A DNA stretch of 64,000 nucleotides from the NCBI GenBank assembly GCA_028687575.1, contig JAQTZW010000001.1:124001-188000 (forward strand), given 5' to 3'. Below, piece by piece: positions 50,929-59,089 of the stretch (the first letter of the stretch is position 1; the number at the start of each line of letters is the position of its first letter). The notes beneath the pieces are model-generated. The model had not been told where the DNA came from. It worked only from the letters and a program-made list of their open reading frames with translations, and ran no database searches. The DNA comes from Gallionella sp. (GTDB taxonomy: Bacteria > Pseudomonadota > Gammaproteobacteria > Burkholderiales > Gallionellaceae). The position numbers and the translations under genes were made by a program.

Positions 50929-51896
50929 CTCTGCCCTTCATTTCTCAAAACGTACCATTTCGCTCGGTGCATGAAGAGAATGACAGGAAATGGTTGCAGG
51001 CTGCCAAGTTGTGTGCCGAGCTGGTTGGGGATGATGAACTTGTTATCAACAGCAAAACGACAGCGCGCGACATCATCAGCCAATCATTATCTGTATGGGC
51101 TTCCAGGCACTGCGCAGATATTCAGGTGCTGGACAGCTTCGAGCTTCTGGCTGCGCTGGATCATGATGCGTTTGATCTGGACTACGAACAGAAGCCTGAA
51201 AAGGATCTTCTGTTAATCGGAATTCAGTCACAGCAAGCAACGCCATACATCAACGTCAAAGCGAAAGTCGAGAGGTTGGAGGCGGTGCATCCGGGATTCG
51301 GCCGAACTGCGATCAATTATGCAGAGTTGGCCGGATACCGGACATTCACGGCGTTTACGCCGCAAGTGGCATTTCATCACGCCTCATACCTGTATTGGTA
51401 TGGGACGGACAGTGATGAAGATTTCGAGCAAGAGCGGGGCGCGTTTGGTGATGAGGACGAGATTGATGAAGGCAGCTTGATGCCCAGTCAGTTTTTAGCT
51501 TCATTTCCAGACTACCTCTTAAATGGAGAAGTATTGGAACGCGATGTGATTCAACGCATCGCGTCCGGCACGGACGAAGCGGGTGAAACGGCTAAGGTCA
51601 TCTTGTCCATCATGGACTTGATAGACCAGGATGTCAGATTGCCTTATTCCAACAACTACTGCGGTGAGTCTGCCTTTTTCTCCTGTTATATGGGAGCCGG
51701 GGACGACATGCTTGGACGTGTGCTGGATGATTTTTATCAAAGCACCGGCGATGGCGAATACACCGACATGTACGGAATTGCAGAAGTCAAACTCGACAAG
51801 CGGTCATTTCTGAAATGGAAAACCGAAATGGAGAAAGGCTTTGCGCTCTACACACAACTGGATCGCCTGATGCGTTGCATCGGCGATGTTCAATAG
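50829..51896 (+). CDS. PRTRC system protein F
   Basis: A 355-residue protein with CTKGRPVAASSGGFATCFLTLPFIS near the N-terminus and an acidic centre (TDSDEDFEQERGAFGDEDEIDEG). AGAGGAG lies 5 bp before ATG 50829. The C-terminal part (SNNYCGESAFFSCYMGAGDDMLGRVLDDFYQS) fits protein F. No enzymatic motif is visible. Confidence 0.82.
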   Translation: MRNSIGSTRAFVKECTKGRPVAASSGGFATCFLTLPFISQNVPFRSVHEENDRKWLQAAKLCAELVGDDELVINSKTTARDIISQSLSVWASRHCADIQVLDSFELLAALDHDAFDLDYEQKPEKDLLLIGIQSQQATPYINVKAKVERLEAVHPGFGRTAINYAELAGYRTFTAFTPQVAFHHASYLYWYGTDSDEDFEQERGAFGDEDEIDEGSLMPSQFLASFPDYLLNGEVLERDVIQRIASGTDEAGETAKVILSIMDLIDQDVRLPYSNNYCGESAFFSCYMGAGDDMLGRVLDDFYQSTGDGEYTDMYGIAEVKLDKRSFLKWKTEMEKGFALYTQLDRLMRCIGDVQ

Positions 51897-51908
51897 GAGG
51901 AAGACATC

Positions 51909-52640
51909 ATGCAAGTTCCATCAGCATGTATATCAAGCACACAGAAGGTGTACGAGATGTCCAGCGCGATCTTGTTGTACAGGGAACGCCACGGACAGAC
52001 AGTATTTGCTTCAGTGCATGACGTAAAAATAAGCAAAGAGGGCGCGGCAACCATCGAGGCGGGTACGCCGGTTTCCAAGACGGGCCTCATGAAGATGATG
52101 CAAACGCTCGTGCCGGAGGATTACGCGCCGGCAGAGTTGTTGGGGGATCACATCCTCGCCAAAGGGAGCGACCACCTCGCGTGGTATTGCAAACCTCAAA
52201 AGCGACAGGTGTGGTTCAAAAACGATGAGCTTGGGCAAGATGTAAGCGCAACTACCGATCATCCCGGGCTGGTCTTCATTATTGGCAAGGGGCATTGGTA
52301 TGTGTTCGCCGTAAAAGGCAACGAGCGCCCAATATCAGGCACGCCACTTTTTGTTTCTCCCTATCTCAATGTATGGAAGGGTGGGCATATCTGTACCGGG
52401 AATATCGAAACGCCGAAAGGCGCGATGAAGTTCAGTACGGAGGCGTGGGAAGAAGCTTTTTTCAGAAGCTACTTCACCCATCCCAACCAGCATGAAAAAG
52501 GTGCGCTGACCAAGTATCGCGGCGGGATATTCGCTCTCTGGCGTGCGTTGATGAAAGGTCGAGCATTTCCGACTAAATCATTGGTGTCGTCAGGCGAGAC
52601 GCTGGGTCAGGCATTTGAAAGGACGGTGAAGCGTGGATAG
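51909..52640 (+). CDS. PRTRC system protein B
   Basis: A 243-residue protein with the protein B pattern: HLAWYCKPQKRQVWF, FIIGKGHWYVFAVKGNERP, PLFVSPYLNVWKGGHICTGN, and RSYFTHPNQHEKGALTKYRGG. It begins 12 bp after F and overlaps protein A by 8 bp. Confidence 0.88.
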   Translation: MQVPSACISSTQKVYEMSSAILLYRERHGQTVFASVHDVKISKEGAATIEAGTPVSKTGLMKMMQTLVPEDYAPAELLGDHILAKGSDHLAWYCKPQKRQVWFKNDELGQDVSATTDHPGLVFIIGKGHWYVFAVKGNERPISGTPLFVSPYLNVWKGGHICTGNIETPKGAMKFSTEAWEEAFFRSYFTHPNQHEKGALTKYRGGIFALWRALMKGRAFPTKSLVSSGETLGQAFERTVKRG

Positions 52641-53235
52641 CCGTGATGTTGCGCTGCAAAACGTGATGCCCACGGTGATGGTGCCACGCTACGTTGAACT
52701 GGAAGAACTGGACACGCCGGGCAATCGAATCTTGATGGCCGCAAACGGTGTCTGGCTGGAAGTTTGTCGCGCATGGCTGTATGTGCGTGTTCCGGTCGCA
52801 TTACCTCCGATCATCCCGGTTCCATACGGGCTGGTACGCGAGGAGTTGCGATTCGGTTTTGGTAAGTTGCCAAGAGCAATGGTCGCTCAGTTTATCGAGC
52901 AAGCCAGAGTTCGTAGTCCAAATGAGTGTGCTGCATGGGGTGTCTGGAATCAACGGACGGGCTCGTGGACGCTGCTGATGCTCGAAGAGCGTTCAGTCGG
53001 GACCGATCATATCGAAGTCAACCTGCCCACACTGGAGGAGGACGAACATAGAGTGATAGATCTGCACTCACATGGACTGCACGATGCTTTCTTTTCCAGG
53101 GAAGACAACCAGGATGACCGAGGCGAGACAAAAATCGCCGGAGTCATTGGAAATTTAGATAAGCCAGAGGTGACAGCATCTTTTCGCCTCTGTGCGAACG
53201 GGGTGTTTCTGCCACTTTCATTTGAAAGCCCGTAA
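52633..53235 (+). CDS. PRTRC system protein A (JAB/MPN-like)
   Basis: A 200-residue protein starting with GTG 52633. A JAB/MPN-type metal site is seen as VIDLHSHGLHDAFFSREDNQDD (H-x-H ... S ... D) near residues 137-157. JAB enzymes cut ubiquitin-like conjugates or act as hydrolases. Combined with the ThiF protein and the small protein C this hints at a ubiquitin-like conjugation or processing pathway on the plasmid. Confidence 0.87.
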   Translation: MDSRDVALQNVMPTVMVPRYVELEELDTPGNRILMAANGVWLEVCRAWLYVRVPVALPPIIPVPYGLVREELRFGFGKLPRAMVAQFIEQARVRSPNECAAWGVWNQRTGSWTLLMLEERSVGTDHIEVNLPTLEEDEHRVIDLHSHGLHDAFFSREDNQDDRGETKIAGVIGNLDKPEVTASFRLCANGVFLPLSFESP

Positions 53236-53252
53236 GGGCGGAAAGGAAACAC

Positions 53253-54080
53253 ATGATCCATAACATAGATTCACGCCTGCTCACGCGGGCGGTAAAGGTG
53301 GTGTTGGTCGGAGCGGGTGGCACTGGCTCGCACGTCTTGCGACGGCTGGCCAACATTCACCTCGCTATGGTCGAGCTAGGGCATCCGGCAGGTTTGGATG
53401 TCATTGTTATCGATCCAGACACTGTGTCTAAAACCAACGTGGGGCGGCAGAATTTCTGGCCATCCGATGTCGGGCAGTCGAAGGCTGAAATACTGGTCAA
53501 CCGCTGCAATATGTTGATGCAAACGGGATGGGTAGCTGAAGCCGCGAAAGTCACTGACGATACGCAGTTTTCCAACCCGGACATCGTGATCGGTTGCGTC
53601 GATAACAGGAAGGGCAGGGCAGCGATACTCAAGGCGCTCAAACGCAGTGTGTATTCATCAGCCTACTACCTGGATATTGGCAATCGTGAGCATGATGGAC
53701 AGGTGGTATTGGGCGAGGTCTTCGGGGCGAGCTACAAACGGGAAAATCGTTTGCCTCACGTTGCCGACCTCTATCCAGACATTATTGACGGGTCGCTAGA
53801 CGATACGGACGATACGCCCAGTTGTAGTTTGGCTGAGGCGTTGGAAAAGCAATCCTTGTTCATCAACGACACGATGGCGAATGCGGCATGCAATTTGTTG
53901 TGGGAACTGTTCCGTTACGGGCAGCTCACGCATCACGGCCAATTCGTCAATATCAGGTCAGGGCGTGTAACGCCGCTGGCCATTGATCCCGAAACGTGGA
54001 AGCGTTTTGGGTTTGAAGCAAAGCTCAAACCAAAGCGGTGCAGTAAGGTCGCAGAGGTGAGGGTGGCGCAGGACAGGTAG
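53253..54080 (+). CDS. PRTRC system ThiF-family E1-like enzyme
   Basis: A 275-residue ThiF/MoeB/E1-type protein. The nucleotide site is VVLVGAGGTGSHVLRRL near residue 14; DPDTVSKTNVGRQNFWPSDVGQSKAE follows, with the conserved Asp and Arg of adenylating E1 enzymes; GCVDNRKGR is near 105. No clear catalytic cysteine motif was found. It closes the PRTRC cassette. Confidence 0.92.
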   Translation: MIHNIDSRLLTRAVKVVLVGAGGTGSHVLRRLANIHLAMVELGHPAGLDVIVIDPDTVSKTNVGRQNFWPSDVGQSKAEILVNRCNMLMQTGWVAEAAKVTDDTQFSNPDIVIGCVDNRKGRAAILKALKRSVYSSAYYLDIGNREHDGQVVLGEVFGASYKRENRLPHVADLYPDIIDGSLDDTDDTPSCSLAEALEKQSLFINDTMANAACNLLWELFRYGQLTHHGQFVNIRSGRVTPLAIDPETWKRFGFEAKLKPKRCSKVAEVRVAQDR

Positions 54081-54152
54081 CAACGAGTCCCATCCTCGAT
54101 TTTTGAGGATAGGGTCACGATGAATCCCCTTGTTGGTTAATAGCCAAGAGGG

Positions 54153-54195
54153 GGCTTCACCAAGTTTTTTGCAGACTTGGTGAAGCCTCTTTTTG
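54153..54195 (+). terminator. Strong intrinsic terminator after the PRTRC cassette
   Basis: GGCTTCACCAAG (54153-54164) and CTTGGTGAAGCC (54176-54187) form a perfect 12-bp stem followed by TCTTTTT. As with the leaders, an SD and small gene follow within 40 bp. Confidence 0.9.
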
Positions 54196-54227
54196 GCTTC
54201 CTTATCAATTAACCCAAGGAGATCATT

Positions 54228-54305
54228 ATGTTAGTCGTATTTTTGGCTTGCTGCATCACCGGTTACACTCTTAGTCGTCCGATCATTCGGATGCTGGGTC
54301 TGTAA
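54228..54305 (+). CDS. 25-residue hydrophobic protein, copy 2
   Basis: ATG 54228 with AAGGAG 8 bp upstream. The product matches the ORF at 33354 in length and in ACCITGY, SRP, R and the final GL, with conservative changes elsewhere (VVFLACCITGYTLSRP). A terminator hairpin stands just before it, as for copy 1. Two diverged copies 21 kb apart argue for a functional micro-protein. Confidence 0.75.
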   Translation: MLVVFLACCITGYTLSRPIIRMLGL

Positions 54306-54316
54306 GGAGATTCATC

Positions 54317-54470
54317 ATGTCGCTATCTGTCGAAATGAAAGTGTTTTTTGAAAAAGTGGCCAGAAAATTTTAGTCTGGCCTGTGACGTGTACCATGTTTT
54401 TTTGACTGGCAAAGAAGTAACGCCAGATGTGCGAAACAAGGTGCCGCAAGCGCTGCGTCTTGCAGCCTGA
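54317..54470 (+). pseudogene. Small frameshifted gene after the 25-residue ORF
   Basis: ATG 54317 has AAGGAG upstream. The frame gives SLSVEMKVFFEKVARKF and stops at 54371-54373. Removing one A from the AAAAA run near 54352 would join it to FSLACDVYHVFLTGKEVTPDVRNKVPQALRLAA, which ends at TGA 54468-54470, for a protein of about 50 residues. Like merF and 46174, this is a single homopolymer change. Confidence 0.55.
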
Positions 54471-54496
54471 TCGTAGGTCGCAGTGTCAATAATTCA

Positions 54497-54530
54497 AAAC
54501 CAGCGCATTTGTTGTTGCGCTGGTTTTTTT
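54497..54530 (+). terminator. Intrinsic terminator, paired with a copy at 56695
   Basis: AAACCAGCGCA and TGCGCTGGTTT form an 11-bp stem around TTTGTTGT, followed by a T run. It ends the maintenance region. Confidence 0.85.
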
Positions 54531-54539
54531 TGCACTTTT

Positions 54540-54907
54540 TATGCCGATTCCAACGAACTCCGCCATCCACTACGAAACCAAACACCATCTGTTACGAACA
54601 CAAGCCTGCCACTGATTTCAACTGAAAACAGCTACCTGAAGTATTACAAGTAGTGTCATTATGTGAACGACCGTTAACTGATAGAGGTCAGATTGTGCAG
54701 TGATTGGCATCCATCAAGCGAGACGGAACGGCCATTCGCCGGAGGCTTTGTGACCGTCTAATCGGCCTAAGCGGAAGTATTCAGGTTCTATCGTCAGCGT
54801 CCACTATATGGCGGATAGCAGACGAAGGTTTCTAGTCAATCAGGGGTGATTCAAGCTTTTACTTCGCCATACAGCATAAAGTGGGAATACTATTTACTCG
54901 TCAACGA
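54540..54907. other. Non-coding stretch before the first Fic gene
   Basis: About 370 bases with no credible gene, no tRNA and no clear insertion-sequence end. It separates the conserved element backbone from the accessory island and may contain a junction. Confidence 0.4.
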
Positions 54908-54985
54908 AGTAACAAATTTTCGAATGATGCAGAGAAAAGGCCTTGCTTTGTGATAACATTTCGATACGAGTAACGAAATTTCGAG
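54908..54985 (+). promoter_or_regulatory. Three related boxes upstream of the first Fic gene
   Basis: GTAACAAATTTTCGAA (from 54909), GATAACATTTCGATA (from 54952) and GTAACGAAATTTCGAG (from 54970) share a TAAC-AAATTTCGA pattern. The last contains the perfect palindrome CGAAATTTCG (54974-54983), which recurs at 56504-56513 just after the gene. They look like operator sites. Confidence 0.55.
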
Positions 54986-54990
54986 GTCGC

Positions 54991-56481
54991 ATGATTCCCG
55001 TCGGATACGCCTACCTAATCCAACTGCTTGGTCTACAGGTTCGCCAGCTCGAACGCCCAGCCGCGATTACCGGTGCTGTCAACAAGCGAATTGACTCAGC
55101 GACGCGAGTGCTCTTCCCTCGCGGTGTTGCCATTGATGACAGTATCACCGGTCATCTTGAGTTCGCGCTACGGCACGAGGGTGTCAACCTGGAAGTAATT
55201 GATGCCGTGTTCGAGCATCTTGCTCCGAGCGAGCTGGTAGAACGGCTCGCGGCCACGCCAACCGGTGCACACATCCGGCGCATCTGTTTTCTGTGGGAAT
55301 GGCTGACGGGTCAATCCCTGCCAGTCGACGCAGTATCGACGGGTGGCTACGTCGACCTATTTCCTGCCGATCATTATGTTGTGGCCGATGAGCCTGTGAA
55401 CAGTCCCAAGTTCAGGGTGCGGGACAACGCCCTGGGTACGCGCGACTTCTGTCCGACCGTGCAACTCGCATCCGTACCGACTACCCCACCATTCGCAGAC
55501 CTGCTTGCCGAAGCTGACCGTGCCTTGGCATCGGTCACTGACCCTGCACTGTACGAACGCGCGCTGAGCTACCTTTACCTGTCTGAGACCAGGAGCAACT
55601 TCGCCATTGAGCGGGAAACGCCTAACGCCGATAAGCAGGAGCGCTTCGTACAGCTTCTGCAGCACGCCAGCGATACCGAACTCGTCACTGAAGATTGGCT
55701 GGTTGAACTGCAAAACCTTGTGGTTCGCGATGTATATAGTCAGGAAGCCTCATATCGAACCCGGCAGAACTGGCTCGAAGATAGCACGGGGCGCGTAACG
55801 TTTTTTCCGCCGGCACCGGATGACATGCGGATAGCCATGAAGGGATTGGAAGCTTTCATCAACGGGACCCGTTGCCGGAACCCGCTACTAAAAGCGGCTG
55901 CGAGTGGCTTTGGCTTCGTGTACCTGCATCCATTCATGGATGGCAACGGCAGGCTGCACCGCTTCCTGATACACCATGCCCTGGCCCGAGCACACGCAAG
56001 AGAGAACGGGGTTGTAGTGCCGGTGTCTGCTGTGATGCTCAAGAACATTCCGGACTACCTCTCCGTGCTGTCTGGCTTCTCCAAACCAGTCACGCGTCTG
56101 TGGAGCTATACACGCGGCGACATCACTCCAATCGTCACGGAAGCGGCGAATGGCCGGAGCTACCGCTACATCAACTTCGATCGCGAGGTGACATTCCTCC
56201 ATACCATGATCCAGAAAGCAGTGCAGGAGGAAATCCCGCGTGAGCTGGCGTGGCTCGTCGGCTATGACATTGCTTTTCAGCAGATTGGGGCCCAATTCGA
56301 CCTGCCGAACAAGGATATCTCAGCCCTTATTCGCATGATTCAGTCCAATCAGGGAAAACTCTCGGAGAACAGGCGCAAGCAGTTCTTTCACCTGCCTAAC
56401 GATGTTCTTGACTGTATCGAAGCTATAACTCGGGATGCATTTGGCAGCGAGACTGAGTATAACGATAATTCGATGATCTAG
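54991..56481 (+). CDS. Fic-family protein (first copy)
   Basis: A 496-residue protein with the Fic core HPFMDGNGRLHR (H-x-F-x-D-G-N-G-R-x-x-R) starting near residue 313 and the flap region upstream. Fic enzymes usually transfer AMP to hydroxyl side chains of proteins. The helix with ETRSNFAIERE may be an inhibitory helix, but the strict S/T-x3-E-G/N motif is not plain. ATG 54991 has GAGGT 4 bp upstream and is preferred over the earlier 54943. The N-terminal 170 residues are of unknown function. Role in toxin-antitoxin, defence or regulation cannot be decided. Confidence 0.85.
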   Translation: MIPVGYAYLIQLLGLQVRQLERPAAITGAVNKRIDSATRVLFPRGVAIDDSITGHLEFALRHEGVNLEVIDAVFEHLAPSELVERLAATPTGAHIRRICFLWEWLTGQSLPVDAVSTGGYVDLFPADHYVVADEPVNSPKFRVRDNALGTRDFCPTVQLASVPTTPPFADLLAEADRALASVTDPALYERALSYLYLSETRSNFAIERETPNADKQERFVQLLQHASDTELVTEDWLVELQNLVVRDVYSQEASYRTRQNWLEDSTGRVTFFPPAPDDMRIAMKGLEAFINGTRCRNPLLKAAASGFGFVYLHPFMDGNGRLHRFLIHHALARAHARENGVVVPVSAVMLKNIPDYLSVLSGFSKPVTRLWSYTRGDITPIVTEAANGRSYRYINFDREVTFLHTMIQKAVQEEIPRELAWLVGYDIAFQQIGAQFDLPNKDISALIRMIQSNQGKLSENRRKQFFHLPNDVLDCIEAITRDAFGSETEYNDNSMI

Positions 56482-56503
56482 CGCCTGATCGACCCTTTTG
56501 CAA

Positions 56504-56513
56504 CGAAATTTCG
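56504..56513. promoter_or_regulatory. CGAAATTTCG palindrome after the Fic gene
   Basis: Same 10-bp palindrome as in the Fic promoter at 54974, with the flanking bases AA before it kept. It could be a second operator or part of a duplicated end. Confidence 0.45.
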
Positions 56514-56694
56514 AACGCCGGTAGGCTTTTTCGAGTCAGTCAGCCTGGACGCAGTAATCCTCACAATATTCCGAAGTGTCCAACAAGTCTGGCGACCTTT
56601 GCGGAAGAGATGGAATTTGAATCGCCCCCGAGTCGCTAGACACCTTCGTCTGCAATCCCCCGTATAGTGGATGCTGTTTGACAGCCAACCATTC

Positions 56695-56726
56695 AAAGCC
56701 AGCGCATTTGTTGTTGCGCTGGCTTT
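56695..56726. repeat. Hairpin duplicated from 54497
   Basis: AAAGCCAGCGCA and TGCGCTGGCTTT form a 12-bp stem around the same TTTGTTGT loop as at 54497. One stem pair differs (A-T there, G-C here), a paired change. No T-tract follows. Confidence 0.7.
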
Positions 56727-56818
56727 GTCGATCAACCGCGTATTAAACCCGCCCCCCAAATACTCCAGCTGTTTAAATCGAAACCGGCCAATAATTCCAA
56801 AAAATACCAAGCACAGAC

Positions 56819-56893
56819 TGTAAATATTGTTTACAAGCGTCACTATGTAAATGTAATATACAAATACAGGGCTGTAAATTATCTTTACAGCCC
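56819..56893 (+). promoter_or_regulatory. hipBA promoter with three 27-bp-spaced operators
   Basis: Three 17-bp sites of the form TGTAAA-N5-TTTACA: perfect at 56819-56835, one mismatch at 56846-56862, and perfect at 56873-56889 inside a 25-bp palindrome (56869-56893). Centres are exactly 27 bp apart. A promoter TTTACA (56830) - 18 bp - TAATAT (56854) overlaps sites 1 and 2. This is a clear autorepression layout for HipB. Confidence 0.82.
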
Positions 56894-56932
56894 CCGATTT
56901 GTATTTTTGCAAAGTTCATAACGGAGGAAAAA

Positions 56933-57331
56933 GTGAACTATTCCATTAAGACCCTCAGCCAGCTGCCCTTAATGCTCAAGGGGTTTCGCAAGGCGAGAGG
57001 GCTCACTCAGGCTGCCATGGCTGAAAAGTTGGGAATCACTCAGCAAAGTTATGCCTACTTTGAAGCCAATGCTGCGACAGCCACGCTTGACAGGCTTTTC
57101 ATGGTGCTGCGCATATTGTGTGTTGAAATCTCTCTGAACCAGGCCGCTTCCGTCACAAGTATGAGCCGCATCTCCTCTGATGCGATAGGCAAGAACACCA
57201 CGATGGTCAACCCTTCAAATCAGAAGATCGGCAAAATAGCTGGCACAGAAACGATTAAGGAAAAGAAACCGTCAGCGGCTATAAAACCGGAGCGCATTAT
57301 TTCCATCACACAGAAGAAGGAAAGTTGGTAA
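56933..57331 (+). CDS. hipB: HipB-like antitoxin/repressor
   Basis: A 132-residue Cro/CI-type HTH protein: LPLMLKGFRKARGLTQAAMAEKLGITQQSYAYFEAN near residues 11-46. The long Lys/Ser-rich C-terminus is atypical for short HipB proteins. GTG 56933 is the start, with GGAGGA upstream. It should bind the three TGTAAA-N5-TTTACA operators and neutralise HipA. Confidence 0.88.
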   Translation: MNYSIKTLSQLPLMLKGFRKARGLTQAAMAEKLGITQQSYAYFEANAATATLDRLFMVLRILCVEISLNQAASVTSMSRISSDAIGKNTTMVNPSNQKIGKIAGTETIKEKKPSAAIKPERIISITQKKESW

Positions 57332-57333
57332 TC

Positions 57334-58671
57334 ATGGGGCGCAGCTCAAAGACAAAGAGGTTGAACATCTGGATGAACGGCATCCCGCTGGGGTACTGGG
57401 AGATCACCCGACAAGGCGAACGACTTCACTACTTCGATGAGTGGCTAACGGATGAACAAGCACGCCCTTTATCGTTGTCGCTCCCCTTCTTGCCGGGCAA
57501 TGCGCCTTGCCAGGGGCAGATCGTTACCGACTATTTCGACAATCTCTTGCCCGACAACGACGCCATTCGCCGTCGCTTGGCTATGCGTCATCAAACAGGT
57601 GGCATTGATCCCTTCCAACTGCTGGCGAAGCTAGGCCGTGACTGCGTTGGCGCAATACAACTTCTTCCCGAAGAGGAGACACCGTCGGATGTGTATGAAA
57701 TCCGGGGCGAGGTGTTGAACACAGCTCGGATTGCTCAACGACTACGCAATACCACGTCGGCTCAAGCCTTGGGGCAACATGATCACGATGAGGACCTGAG
57801 GCTTTCCATCGCGGGCGCGCAGGAAAAAACCGCCTTGTTGCGCCACGAAGGTAAATGGTGCCTGCCTCATGGAAGTACCCCGACAACGCACATTTTCAAA
57901 TTGCCCTTAGGTCTAGTCGGCCATATGCAGGCCGATATGCGCACCTCGGTTGAGAACGAATGGCTGTGCTCGAAAATTGTGAATGCCTACGAAATTTCCA
58001 TAGCGCGGTGCGAAATTGAACACTTCGAGGACCAGAAAACGCTTGTTGTCGAGCGATTCGACCGAACACCATCCAGCGATGGTAGTTGGATTATCCGTCT
58101 TCCACAGGAAGATATGTGTCAGGCAACGGGTACGTCACCCCTACGCAAATACCAGTCAGACGGCGGACCTGGCATTGCTCAGATCATGGAACTGCTTCTC
58201 GGGTCGGACCATTCTGAACAGGACCGGAGGCACTTCTTCAAGACTCAGCTCATTTTTTGGGTGCTTGCCGCCACTGATGGCCACGCAAAAAACTTCAGCA
58301 TTGCTCATCTTGCCGGGGGGCGCTACCGTGCTACGCCAATCTACGACGTACTTTCTGCCCATCCCGTGATCGGAAAAGGACGAAATCAAATTTCGCCGCA
58401 GAAAGCCAAGCTCGCCATGGCGGTGCGGGGAAGCACTAATTACTACCTGATCGAGAAAATCCAGCGACGGCACTGGATTGCCCAGGCGCAACAAGTCGGG
58501 CTTGGTGCGGCGGCGGCGGAGCAACTGATTGAAGAAATCATTGAGTCAACAGAGGCTGTGATTGATAACGTGAGCAAACTGTTGCCCGACAATTTTCCTA
58601 TGGATCTCGCAGAGGCGATTTTCACGGGAATGAAAAGGCATTGTGCTAAGTTGGTCACTGTTCGCAGTTGA
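57334..58671 (+). CDS. hipA: HipA-family kinase toxin
   Basis: A 445-residue HipA. Motifs: LPDNDAIRRRLA near 73, LSIAGAQEKTALL near 155 (nucleotide binding), the catalytic ATDGHAKNFSI near 312 and a following YDVLSAHP. HipA kinases phosphorylate glutamyl-tRNA synthetase or related targets and arrest growth. ATG 57334 lies 2 bp after the hipB stop. Confidence 0.93.
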   Translation: MGRSSKTKRLNIWMNGIPLGYWEITRQGERLHYFDEWLTDEQARPLSLSLPFLPGNAPCQGQIVTDYFDNLLPDNDAIRRRLAMRHQTGGIDPFQLLAKLGRDCVGAIQLLPEEETPSDVYEIRGEVLNTARIAQRLRNTTSAQALGQHDHDEDLRLSIAGAQEKTALLRHEGKWCLPHGSTPTTHIFKLPLGLVGHMQADMRTSVENEWLCSKIVNAYEISIARCEIEHFEDQKTLVVERFDRTPSSDGSWIIRLPQEDMCQATGTSPLRKYQSDGGPGIAQIMELLLGSDHSEQDRRHFFKTQLIFWVLAATDGHAKNFSIAHLAGGRYRATPIYDVLSAHPVIGKGRNQISPQKAKLAMAVRGSTNYYLIEKIQRRHWIAQAQQVGLGAAAAEQLIEEIIESTEAVIDNVSKLLPDNFPMDLAEAIFTGMKRHCAKLVTVRS

Positions 58672-58790
58672 TGCACACCTGATACAGAAGCCCACAATTT
58701 AATCAGTCCGTGACCGCTTTCTTGCGTACTTCGGAAGTTGAGCTTGATGCTATGTGACGTGCTGTTGCTTTATCCACATAACGCCAAGCC

Positions 58791-58835
58791 AAGTATCATT
58801 CCTGATAATTCCTATTATCAGGAATGATACTTTTT
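58791..58835. terminator. 19-bp perfect hairpin with T-tract after hipBA
   Basis: 58791-58809 and 58814-58832 are exact reverse complements around a TCCT loop, followed by TTTTT. This is a strong terminator; its length would also fit a small inverted-repeat element. Confidence 0.88.
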
Positions 58836-58991
58836 GCGTTTAAGTCGGCAGTTTGCCTTTAAGCTTGGTGCAAAACCAGGTCAAAGTGCTTGAAAACATG
58901 TAATTTGTGTCTTTACTCCGAACAGTCGCCGAAGAATTTTCTGTTGCCTAATGTATGGGGGGCAGAACCGGTCAACCCAATCCCCAGCGCA

Positions 58992-59080
58992 GCGCAATAA
59001 ACTTGCCATAGAGAAGCGGATTAAACGTGCTATTGAAAAGCAATATAGACGTGCTATAGTAATGCGCAATAAACTTGCCA
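58992..59080 (+). promoter_or_regulatory. Promoter with 17-bp direct repeats before the second Fic gene
   Basis: GCGCAATAAACTTGCCA occurs at 58992-59008 and 59064-59080, 72 bp apart. Between them lie TTGAAA (59033-59038) and TATAGT (59055-59060) with a 16-bp spacer. The second repeat covers the likely transcription start and the region before the SD, so a bound protein would block expression. Confidence 0.65.
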
Positions 59081-59089
59081 AGGAATATT

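Noticed and set aside
54540-54907. Possible decayed transposase before the Fic gene
   Set aside because: No frame of useful length and no terminal repeats were seen; support is too thin.
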